This document shows positions 1-5,755 of a stretch of 7,396 nucleotides of DNA, in pieces. The notes below the pieces were generated by a model. That model was given only the letters and a program-made list of their open reading frames with translations, was not told where the DNA came from and did not search any database. The stretch spans positions 1,547-8,942 of the forward strand of contig MHEA01000224.1 of assembly GCA_001805085.1 (NCBI GenBank). The letters are read 5' to 3'. The translations under genes were made by a program, and so were the position numbers. How positions within the stretch are numbered: position 1 is the stretch's first letter; every line of letters starts with the position of its first letter. Source of the stretch: Nitrospirae bacterium GWC2_57_9 (GTDB lineage: Bacteria > Nitrospirota > UBA9217).

Positions 1-1240
1 CGTCACGGACCTCGAGCGCAAGGGCAAGGATCGCTTCCACATCCTCCATGGCCTCGGTGGGCAGGCCGAGGATGAAATAGAGCTTGAGGTTCGGTATGCC
101 CCGGCCGAAGATCAGGTCTGCTGCCCGCAGGATGTCCTCCTCGGCAACACCCTTGTTGATCACCCTCCGGAGCCGTTCGGACCCGGCCTCCGGCGCGATC
201 GCGATCGTCTTGTGACCGCTCTTTGCAAGCCGCTCGATCAGCGCCTCGCTGACCGAGTCGGCCCGCAGGGACGAGACGGAAACGCCGCCCTCGATCGCCA
301 TGCAAAGCTCCCCGATATCCGGGTAGTCTGAAAGGGCTGCCCCGACAAGCCCGATCTTTCCGCAGGTATTGTCCGCCCTGGCCGCCTGTTCCTTCGCCTG
401 CTCCAGACCGAGGTTCCGCGGCGGCAGATAGATATAGCCGGCCATGCAGAACCTGCAGTGCCTGCCGCAGCCCCGGGTGATCTCGGCAAGGCGCATATCG
501 CTGAACTCGGTGTTCGGCGTCAGGATCATGCTGGCCGCGGGCTGACGATCGAAATGCTCGGCCCGGCGTTTCACGATTCGCTCCGGCGCGGACGGCTCCC
601 GGCGCCTGCGCTCCCTGATCGTGCCGTCATCGTGATAGAGTACTTCGTAGAATTCGGGCACATACACCCCGGGCACCCCGGCCAGGGCCTTCAGCAGCTC
701 CGTCCGGCCCTTGTCCCTGTTCGCTTTATAGGAATCGACGAACTCGCCAGCCGCCTCTTCTCCCTCGCCGGCGATCACGATGTCGAAAAAATCCGCAAGC
801 GGTTCGGGATTGAAAAAGGAACAGATCCCGCCGAGGACCACGAGCGGATGGTCGCCGGTGCGCTCGCTCGTCAGAACGGGCATACCGGAGAGACGAAGCA
901 TTTCGAGGACGTTCAGGTAATCCTGTTCAAAGGATACCGAGAAGGCAAGGATATCGAACTCTCTCACCGGCCGGATGCTTTCGAGGGAGAACAGCGCCCT
1001 CTTCGTCTTGTCATATTCCTCGATATCGGCGGCATCGGGCAGGAACACCCGTTCGCAGACCGTATCGGACCGGTTGTTCAGGATCGAATAGATCTGGTGC
1101 ATGCCCAGGTTGGACATGCCGATATGATAGGTATTCGGATAGGCAAGGACGATCTCGATCTCGGCACCCCTGGCTTTATACACGGTCCCTTGTTCAGCGG
1201 CAAGGAGGGACCTGTTTTTTTCCTCTAGTTTCCGTGACAT
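1..1240 (-). CDS. B12-binding-type radical SAM protein (COG1032-like), 3' end outside window
   Basis: The first 413 codons are present; the C-terminus lies beyond position 1. Residues about 25-210 look like the degenerate cobalamin-binding-like Rossmann domain of this superfamily (AYPNTYHIGMSNLG at 33-46, VVLGGICSFFNPEPLADFFD at 134-153). The radical SAM core follows: a CxxxCxxC cluster motif in RGCGRHCRFCMAGY, with Cys258, Cys262 and Cys265 expected to bind a 4Fe-4S cluster that cleaves S-adenosylmethionine. Further core motifs are APEAGSERLRRVINKG (349-364) and LKLYFILGLPTE (385-396). The substrate cannot be read from the sequence. The start is uncertain. ATG at 1240 lacks a clear Shine-Dalgarno, but a TATAAT sits where it would give a leaderless message. 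An in-frame TTG at 1276 has GGGAG (1285-1289) 8 nt upstream. It is divergent from the diguanylate cyclase gene. The fold call is firm; the function is unknown. Confidence 0.9.
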   Translation of the reverse strand, partial: MSRKLEEKNRSLLAAEQGTVYKARGAEIEIVLAYPNTYHIGMSNLGMHQIYSILNNRSDTVCERVFLPDAADIEEYDKTKRALFSLESIRPVREFDILAFSVSFEQDYLNVLEMLRLSGMPVLTSERTGDHPLVVLGGICSFFNPEPLADFFDIVIAGEGEEAAGEFVDSYKANRDKGRTELLKALAGVPGVYVPEFYEVLYHDDGTIRERRRREPSAPERIVKRRAEHFDRQPAASMILTPNTEFSDMRLAEITRGCGRHCRFCMAGYIYLPPRNLGLEQAKEQAARADNTCGKIGLVGAALSDYPDIGELCMAIEGGVSVSSLRADSVSEALIERLAKSGHKTIAIAPEAGSERLRRVINKGVAEEDILRAADLIFGRGIPNLKLYFILGLPTEAMEDVEAILALALEVRD

Positions 1241-1246
1241 AGAGGG

Positions 1247-1276
1247 ATTATACCTTTTTTTCGGCCGGTTCAGCAA
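1247..1276 (-). promoter_or_regulatory. Candidate promoter of the radical SAM gene, possibly leaderless
   Basis: On the minus strand there is a perfect -10 hexamer TATAAT (1252-1247). A weak -35, TTGCTG (1276-1271), lies 18 bp upstream. Transcription normally begins about 7 nt after the -10, which falls on the A of the ATG at 1240. If this promoter is used, the message is leaderless or nearly so. If translation starts instead at TTG 1276, this -10 lies inside the coding region and is fortuitous. Confidence 0.4.
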
Positions 1277-1343
1277 AGTAATTTCTCCCAAGCGCCGACA
1301 GGCATTGGCTGACCATGCCTTTTCCCCGGCCTGCCGAATATTA

Positions 1344-1352
1344 TGGTACAAT
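1344..1352 (+). promoter_or_regulatory. Candidate extended -10 promoter of the diguanylate cyclase gene
   Basis: TGGTACAAT matches the extended -10 form TGn plus TACAAT (5 of 6 with TATAAT). No good -35 is visible at 16-18 bp, which is tolerated for extended -10 promoters. The predicted start near 1359 gives a leader of about 40 nt before ATG 1401. A second near-consensus hexamer, TATTAT at 1339-1344, overlaps it. Confidence 0.4.
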
Positions 1353-1392
1353 GTTTCAAATGATCATACTTTAGGTCCCATTGCCCCACTCC

Positions 1393-1397
1393 GGAGG
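1393..1397 (+). promoter_or_regulatory. Ribosome binding site that fixes the cyclase start at 1401
   Basis: GGAGG lies 3 nt before ATG 1401. The spacing is tight, but this is the only strong Shine-Dalgarno near the 5' end. It favours ATG 1401 over the upstream in-frame codon at 1305, and a membrane helix begins within a few residues of it. The site lies partly in the palindrome CTCCGGAG (1389-1396). Confidence 0.6.
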
Positions 1398-1400
1398 TCC

Positions 1401-2678
1401 ATGTCCCCTCTCTCCCTGACCACTGTTTTTCTCGTCCTGTTCGGCGCGCTCTTCCTGGCCGCAGCCATTATCCAGGGCCGGAAGATCAAAGACAGCGTTC
1501 CCTCGGAACTGCAGACCAGATGGCTTGTCATGGTCAGCCTCATGTTCTTCTTCCTGGCCGGTTACCTTTTCCTCATCATCATTCTTGTCACGCGCCTTCC
1601 CTTCTCGATCGAACTCGTCGCCGGGATCGTTTTCCTCGGCGGCGCCTTCTTCGTTTACCTGGTCATCAGTGTGAGCCGGGGAACGATCAGCCGTATCACT
1701 TCCGCCGAGAACGACCTGAAGCTGTTGAATGAATATCTTGAGCGGCGCGTAGCGGAAAGGACGTCCGAGGTCGAGCAGTCTCGTGTCTTCTTGAGCACGG
1801 TGATCGACAGCCTGAATGACAGCGTCATGATCATCCGTGTTGACGACTTCACGGTCACGGGCGCGAATCGTCCTTTTCTCGCCGAGTATGGGCTGAATGC
1901 CGGAGACGTCATCGGCCGGAAGTGTCACCAGGTGACCCATAACCGGTCCGACGTCTGCATGCCTCCGCACGACACCTGTCCTCTGATCGAGACCGCAGCG
2001 ACCGGCAGGTTTGCAAGGGCCGAACACATTCACCATGGCCGGAACGGGGAGAAGAAGTATGTCGAGGTCACCACATCGCCGATCAGGGAGGCCGGCGGCC
2101 AGATCAGCCAGGTCGTGCATATTTCGCGGGATGTGACCCAGCAGAGGCTGAACGAGGAACGGCTCAGGAACCTTGCGCTCTATGACATGCTCACCGGTCT
2201 CCCGAACCGGACCCTCTTCTTCGACCGTGTCCGGCAGCTGCTGGAGCTTGCACGGCGCAACCAGTTCGTGCTTGCGATCCTCTTCATCGACCTGGACCGC
2301 TTCAAGGATGTCAATGATACGCTCGGCCATGACATGGGCGACCTCCTGCTGAAGGAAGTGTCGGCCAGGCTCACCTCCTGCACGCGCAAAGCGGACACCG
2401 TGGCCCGGGTCGGCGGGGATGAGTTCGTGGGCATCTGCGGAAAGATCGAGGCGCCTGAAGATGCCCTCGTGGTGGCCCGCAAGATCATGGAGGCGCTCTC
2501 GAGCCCGTACCGGCTGAGGGACCGGGAATGCACGATCGGCGCCAGCATCGGGATCAGCATCTATCCCCAGGACGGGGACAATGCCGAGACGCTGGTGAAC
2601 AAGGCCGATGCGGCCATGTACCGGGTGAAGGAAGGTCGAAAGGGAGGCTTCATGCTTTATGGGGACATGCAGAAGTAG
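1401..2678 (+). CDS. Membrane-anchored PAS-GGDEF diguanylate cyclase
   Basis: This 425-residue inner-membrane protein is predicted to make cyclic di-GMP from two GTP. Three hydrophobic helices (about 5-24, 41-63, 70-90) lead into a charged, probably coiled segment (about 98-130, with LNEYLERRVAERTSEVE). A PAS domain follows at about 130-248 and a GGDEF domain at about 256-422. The active-site motif is intact: GGDEF at 338-342, with FIDLDRFKDVND (295-306) holding a metal-binding Asp and LTGLPNR at 264-270. RKAD at 329-332 matches the RxxD product-inhibition I-site, so feedback control by c-di-GMP is expected. No EAL domain is present. The PAS domain carries Cys175, Cys186 and Cys193 in a spaced set, possibly a ligand or redox site (inference). 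The start follows the GGAGG at 1393. The gene is alone on the plus strand and faces cysM. Confidence 0.95.
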   Translation: MSPLSLTTVFLVLFGALFLAAAIIQGRKIKDSVPSELQTRWLVMVSLMFFFLAGYLFLIIILVTRLPFSIELVAGIVFLGGAFFVYLVISVSRGTISRITSAENDLKLLNEYLERRVAERTSEVEQSRVFLSTVIDSLNDSVMIIRVDDFTVTGANRPFLAEYGLNAGDVIGRKCHQVTHNRSDVCMPPHDTCPLIETAATGRFARAEHIHHGRNGEKKYVEVTTSPIREAGGQISQVVHISRDVTQQRLNEERLRNLALYDMLTGLPNRTLFFDRVRQLLELARRNQFVLAILFIDLDRFKDVNDTLGHDMGDLLLKEVSARLTSCTRKADTVARVGGDEFVGICGKIEAPEDALVVARKIMEALSSPYRLRDRECTIGASIGISIYPQDGDNAETLVNKADAAMYRVKEGRKGGFMLYGDMQK

Positions 2679-2686
2679 AGGAGAGG

Positions 2687-2839
2687 CGACTAAGGAACGA
2701 CGAGAACGACCGAGGCGACCAAAGGCAAAACGGCTTAAAAACGTTGCCTCTCGCGGAGGCGCGGAGATCGCGGAGAAAGACTTAAGGAAAACAACGGGCA
2801 ACTTGAGCGAGGACAGTCGGTTCTCGTCGAATCTAGTCG
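2687..2839. repeat. Imperfect inverted repeat with about 24-nt arms
   Basis: The left arm (2687-2710) and the reverse complement of the right arm (2816-2839) share CGACTA, then CGACGAGAAC, then GAC, in the same order, with one small indel on each side of the middle block. The arms are separated by 105 nt containing a CGCGGAG triplet. It lies wholly between the stop codons of two convergent genes. It has no U-tract, so a simple terminator is unlikely. It could be a MITE-like remnant or a long imperfect stem-loop. Confidence 0.6.
2752..2775 (+). repeat. Three close copies of CGCGGAG
   Basis: CGCGGAG occurs at 2752-2758, 2760-2766 and 2769-2775, with start-to-start spacings of 8 and 9 bp. It is flanked by CTCT on the left and AAAG on the right. 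The pattern resembles the dispersed intergenic CGCAGAG-type repeats seen in many bacterial genomes (recollection of the style, not a database match). No coding role is apparent. Confidence 0.65.
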
Positions 2840-2891
2840 GTGCAAGTCGATTCTGGTCGGTTTTGTTGTGGGTCGGTTCTCATCGAATTTA
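2816..2891 (+). repeat. Degenerate decamer array, unit GTCGGTTCTN
   Basis: GTCG recurs at 2816, 2826, 2836, 2846 and 2856, exactly 10 bp apart. After a 16-bp step it recurs at 2872, followed by ATCG at 2882. The decamers are GTCGGTTCTC, GTCGAATCTA, GTCGGTGCAA, GTCGATTCTG, GTCGGTTTTG, a 6-nt remnant, GTCGGTTCTC and ATCGAATTTA. As 20-mers, 2816-2835 and 2872-2891 match at 18 of 20 positions. The array ends one base before the reverse-strand cysM stop codon (2893-2895). Confidence 0.8.
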
Positions 2892-2892
2892 A

Positions 2893-3801
2893 TCACGGCG
2901 GGCATTTCGCGCAGACCGAGGTGAACAGCGCGGTGCTCAGGTAGCGGTCGCCGCGGTCCGGAAGGATCACGACCACCGTGCCCCGGTCCATCCGCTTCGC
3001 CAGTGTCAGCGCACCGAACACGGCAGCCCCGCTGCTCATGCCGGCGAAGATGCCCTCCCGGAGCGCCAGATGCCGGGTGGTGGTGAAGGCTTCTTCGTCG
3101 TTCACGCTCAGGATCTCGTCGGGAAATGGGCGGTGGAAGATCTTCGGAACGATGGACTCCTGCATGTTCTTGAGCCCCTGGATCTTGTGTCCCAGCACCG
3201 GCTCGACGCCCACGATCCTGATGTCTGTCTTGAACTCCCGGAGCCGCTTTCCCACGCCCATGAGCGTGCCGGTCGTGCCCATTCCCGCGACGAACACGTC
3301 GATCTCGCCCTTGGTCTGCTTGATGATCTCCTTGCCCGTGTTCTCATAGTGCGCCCGGACGTTGGCCGGGTTGTCGAACTGGTTGGGCATGAAATATCTG
3401 CCCGGGTTCTCTTCCGTCATCTTTCGCGCCAGCTTGATGGCGCCGTCGGTGCCCTGGTTCCCCGGGCTCAGAATGAGCTCGGCACCGAAGGCTTCCAGGA
3501 TCTTCCGGCGCTCCATGCTGACACATTCAGGCATCGTGAGGAGCACCTTGTAGCCCAGCGCGGCGCCGACCATGGCAAGCCCGATGCCCGTATTGCCCGA
3601 CGTAGCCTCCAGAATGGTGTCGCCATTTTTGATCAGCCGCTTTTCCTCGGCATCCCGGATCATGCAGAGGGCGATACGGTCCTTGACCGAGCCGCCCGGA
3701 TTATTGCCCTCCAGTTTGGCCAGGACCGTGACCCGGGGATTGGCGTTCAGCGATTCCAGTCTTACGAGCGGCGTGTTGCCGATGCTGTCCAGAACTCCCA
3801 T
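2893..3801 (-). CDS. cysM: Cysteine synthase, CysM-type (O-acetylserine sulfhydrylase)
   Basis: This 302-residue cytosolic PLP enzyme of fold type II should make L-cysteine from O-acetylserine and a sulfur donor. Visible motifs are IGNTPLVRL at the N-terminus, Lys40 in GGSVKDR as the PLP Schiff-base lysine, the substrate loop TSGNTG (67-72), the phosphate-cradling loop GMGTTGT (173-179) and MSSGAA (255-260). Features shared with CysM rather than CysK of E. coli are GMGTTGT, the REGIF-(A)GMSSG segment and the DRGDRYLST tail. The length also matches E. coli CysM (303 aa). CysM enzymes may accept thiosulfate or carrier-bound sulfur; which donor is used here cannot be read. The C-terminus ends in CAKCPP, a CxxC motif (Cys297, Cys300) that is not part of the catalytic core. 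The start has AGGTG (3804-3808) just upstream. No serine acetyltransferase gene is in view. Confidence 0.93.
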   Translation of the reverse strand: MGVLDSIGNTPLVRLESLNANPRVTVLAKLEGNNPGGSVKDRIALCMIRDAEEKRLIKNGDTILEATSGNTGIGLAMVGAALGYKVLLTMPECVSMERRKILEAFGAELILSPGNQGTDGAIKLARKMTEENPGRYFMPNQFDNPANVRAHYENTGKEIIKQTKGEIDVFVAGMGTTGTLMGVGKRLREFKTDIRIVGVEPVLGHKIQGLKNMQESIVPKIFHRPFPDEILSVNDEEAFTTTRHLALREGIFAGMSSGAAVFGALTLAKRMDRGTVVVILPDRGDRYLSTALFTSVCAKCPP

Positions 3802-3875
3802 AACACCTGCCGGTTTTATGCGTCAGCGCAGAGTAACATCATGGTGCAGAGAAACAGTTGACTATTGCGAATTTC

Positions 3876-3905
3876 GGATTTGGTTATTATTGGGGATTTG
3901 TTATT
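3876..3905 (+). repeat. AT-rich direct repeat upstream of cysM
   Basis: GGATTTGGTTATT (3876-3888) and GGATTTGTTATT (3894-3905) differ by a single inserted G, 18 bp start to start. They lie in an AT-rich island (about 3858-3910) that contrasts with the G+C-rich genes. The texture resembles dispersed GGATTT/TTATTTG intergenic repeats known from some environmental bacterial genomes (recollection only). It lies in the cysM upstream region, so a regulatory role is also possible. Confidence 0.5.
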
Positions 3906-3920
3906 TGAAACCTGGTGCTT

Positions 3921-3946
3921 TCCCTGCCGGCTTCCGACGGCAGGGA
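3921..3946. terminator. 9-bp perfect hairpin between kinase and cysM, possible terminator
   Basis: TCCCTGCCG (3921-3929) pairs perfectly with CGGCAGGGA (3938-3946) across an 8-nt loop, GCTTCCGA. It lies 65 bp past the kinase stop and 120 bp before the cysM start, both read on the minus strand. Neither side has a run of T, so it is not a textbook intrinsic terminator. It may slow polymerase, stabilise the kinase mRNA 3' end or mark a dispersed palindromic repeat. By rough count a 9-bp stem of this kind is expected less than once by chance in this window. Confidence 0.4.
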
Positions 3947-4010
3947 GAAATATACCAGATTGGCAGGGAAGTTTAAAGAGGAAGATTTGTGCGTATATCC
4001 GGCGGGATCC

Positions 4011-5591
4011 TCAGTCACCGTCCAGGATCGCCCGTATCTTTCTCAGCAGGTCGTTCACCGGAACCGGCTTCATGATGAAGTCGACATCGTCGTCCAGCAG
4101 GCCTTTCTGATGCATGATATCCGCGGTATACCCGCTCAGGAACAAAACCTTGATTTCGGGCTGGAAGATCCTGATCTTGGAAAAGACCTCCCTGCCGTTC
4201 TTCTTCGGCATGATGACATCGAGCAGCAGCATCTTGATAAGATGCCGATTCTCCATGAACTTGTTGACCGCTTCCTCGCCGTCCGCTGCCTCGATGACCT
4301 TATAGCCGAACTGGCTCAGGACATGACTTGTCAGCTCCCTCACCACCTCATCGTCCTCGGCCAGAAGCACCGTCTCGGACCCTCCCTTGATCGGGGAGAC
4401 CTGCACGGGCAGCTCCTGCTTCACGTCAGCCTGCACGAGGGGAAGATAGATCTTGAAGGTGCTGCCTCTCCCCACCTCGCTGTCTACGCTGATCGTCCCT
4501 TTATGCTGCTGGATGATCCCATAGGCGATCGCGAGGCCGAGGCCGGTTCCCTTGCCGGCCTCCTTGGTGGTAAAGAAGGGGTCGAAGATGCGCTCCCGCG
4601 TCCGTTCATCCATGCCTGTGCCCGAATCGGTCACCGTGATCGCTGCATAGGTTCCCGGTCCTCCGAACTGGTGGATCCGCGCTGCCTCCTCGTTCAGGGT
4701 AACCTCTTCGGTCTCGATGAACAGGTAACCGCCGTCCGGCATGGCATCGCGCGCGTTCGTCGCGAAGTTCATGAGCACCTGCTCTATCTGCCCGGCATCG
4801 GCCATGACCGTCACCTCCTTGTCGGTGAGCATGGTCTTGAGCTCGATGTCCGCTCCGATCAGCCTCGTCAACAACAGCTGGACCTTCCTGATGACCTCGT
4901 TGACGTTCACGGGCTGCGCCTTCAGGAGCTGCTTCCTGCTGTAGGCCAGCAGGCCCTGGGTAAGGGCAGCTGCCCGGTTGGCGGAGGACAGGATCTGGTC
5001 GATACTATGACGGAGGGGATCGTTCTCGGGGACCTTCATCTGGAGCAGGCTGCCGTAGCCGATGATGGCGGTGAGGATGTTGTTGAAGTCGTGGGCGATG
5101 CCGCCGGCCAGGGTCCCGATGGACTCCATCTTCTGGGACTGCCGGAGCTGGGCTTCGAGCCGCTTGCGCTCGGTGATATCGATCCCGGTGGGGATCACGA
5201 ACTCGACGGAGCCGTCGGGCGCGAGCAGAGCGGTATTCGACCAGTCGATCAGCTTCCGGCTGCCGTCCTTCGCGACCCAGTAGTTCTCATACCGGTTCGG
5301 GAACATCCCGGCGACCAGATTACGGAAAACCCCCTTGACCCCTTCCATCTGTTCAGGGGGGATGAGCAGGTCCCAGACATACTGTCCAATGACCTCCTGC
5401 GCCGTGTATCCGCTCACCTCTTCACAGGCGCGGTTGAAGCGGACGATCTTCCCGGTCCGGTCGAGCACGAGGACGATGGAGCCGACCGTATCGAGCACGG
5501 CATTCGTGAAATCGCGCTCTTTCCTCAGCACTTCGTCCGCTTCCTTGCGGCCGGTCACCTGCTGCCCGGCGTTATCGTTTTGCTCCGTCAT
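4011..5591 (-). CDS. Soluble hybrid sensor histidine kinase (PAS-HisKA-HATPase-REC)
   Basis: This 526-residue protein has no membrane segment or signal peptide, so it should sense a cytoplasmic or membrane-diffusible cue. Domains in order: PAS with PAC (about 28-143, ending DITERKRLE), HisKA (about 152-218) with phospho-acceptor His167 in GGIAHDFNNIL, and the HATPase domain (about 265-386). The HATPase shows the N-box NFATNARDAM (275-284), G1 DSGTGM (322-327), F-box DPFFTTK (337-343) and G2 GKGTGLGLA (346-354). The C-terminal receiver (about 406-522) has acidic Asp413/414, phospho-acceptor Asp458 in LLLDVIMPKKNG, Ser486 and Lys508. All catalytic residues are present. No separate output domain or response-regulator gene is visible, so the phosphoryl group probably moves through an Hpt partner elsewhere, or the receiver tunes the kinase (inference). 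The start has GAAAGGG (5597-5603) upstream. The ligand is unknown. Confidence 0.95.
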   Translation of the reverse strand: MTEQNDNAGQQVTGRKEADEVLRKERDFTNAVLDTVGSIVLVLDRTGKIVRFNRACEEVSGYTAQEVIGQYVWDLLIPPEQMEGVKGVFRNLVAGMFPNRYENYWVAKDGSRKLIDWSNTALLAPDGSVEFVIPTGIDITERKRLEAQLRQSQKMESIGTLAGGIAHDFNNILTAIIGYGSLLQMKVPENDPLRHSIDQILSSANRAAALTQGLLAYSRKQLLKAQPVNVNEVIRKVQLLLTRLIGADIELKTMLTDKEVTVMADAGQIEQVLMNFATNARDAMPDGGYLFIETEEVTLNEEAARIHQFGGPGTYAAITVTDSGTGMDERTRERIFDPFFTTKEAGKGTGLGLAIAYGIIQQHKGTISVDSEVGRGSTFKIYLPLVQADVKQELPVQVSPIKGGSETVLLAEDDEVVRELTSHVLSQFGYKVIEAADGEEAVNKFMENRHLIKMLLLDVIMPKKNGREVFSKIRIFQPEIKVLFLSGYTADIMHQKGLLDDDVDFIMKPVPVNDLLRKIRAILDGD

Positions 5592-5615
5592 CGCGGCCCT
5601 TTCGGAGAACAGTTA

Positions 5616-5650
5616 TGCCCGTTCTGGAAGGTGCACAGGTTGCCCGTTCT
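5616..5650. promoter_or_regulatory. Paired 10-bp direct repeats flanking GTGCAC, candidate operator in kinase leader
   Basis: TGCCCGTTCT occurs exactly twice, at 5616-5625 and 5641-5650, 25 bp start to start. Between them lies the 6-bp palindrome GTGCAC (5631-5636). The pair sits just downstream of the candidate kinase promoter and upstream of its ribosome binding site, where a bound repressor would block initiation or elongation. A perfect 10-mer pair this close within a 165-bp spacer is unlikely by chance, but no regulator is identified. Confidence 0.4.
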
Positions 5651-5652
5651 TA

Positions 5653-5681
5653 ATAATAACAAAAAAGCAACTTTCTGTCCG
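5653..5681 (-). promoter_or_regulatory. Candidate promoter of the hybrid kinase gene
   Basis: On the minus strand, CGGACA (5681-5676, 4 of 6 with TTGACA) and TATTAT (5658-5653, 5 of 6 with TATAAT) are separated by exactly 17 bp. The spacer contains a T-tract. The predicted start near 5646 gives a leader of about 55 nt. This supports independent transcription of the kinase rather than read-through alone from the hydrolase gene. Confidence 0.45.
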
Positions 5682-5755
5682 AGAAAAATAGGCACTTCTG
5701 TTTCTGTTGGCAGGGGTTTCGCCGGAAAGGCGGGAAAGCTCTTCCCTGTATGTCC

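Noticed and set aside
458..1228. 256-codon open frame on the plus strand
   Set aside because: It is the shadow of the radical SAM gene, which runs on the minus strand from 1240 off the left edge and carries the CxxxCxxC motif.
1371..2801. 476-codon open frame on the minus strand
   Set aside because: It is antisense to the diguanylate cyclase with its intact GGDEF. It has low-complexity acidic and basic composition and no domain.
2816..2891. CRISPR array
   Set aside because: Units are 10-20 bp and contiguous, with no unique spacers, and no cas gene is nearby.
2659..2892. Short plus-strand frames after the cyclase gene (77 and 85 codons)
   Set aside because: They read through the repeat-filled spacer. 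Composition is basic and repetitive, there is no ribosome binding site, and no domain is present.
3070..3861. 263-codon open frame on the plus strand
   Set aside because: It is antisense to cysM, and its sequence resembles no known family.
3858..3890. Plus-strand promoter-like TTGACT with a downstream TATTAT
   Set aside because: The spacing to TATTAT is 21 bp, and no plausible plus-strand gene follows.
5720..5746. Possible terminator after the hydrolase gene
   Set aside because: CGCC/GGCG (4 bp) and GGGAA/TTCCC (5 bp) are short stems that compete with each other, with no T-run on either side. Too weak to call.
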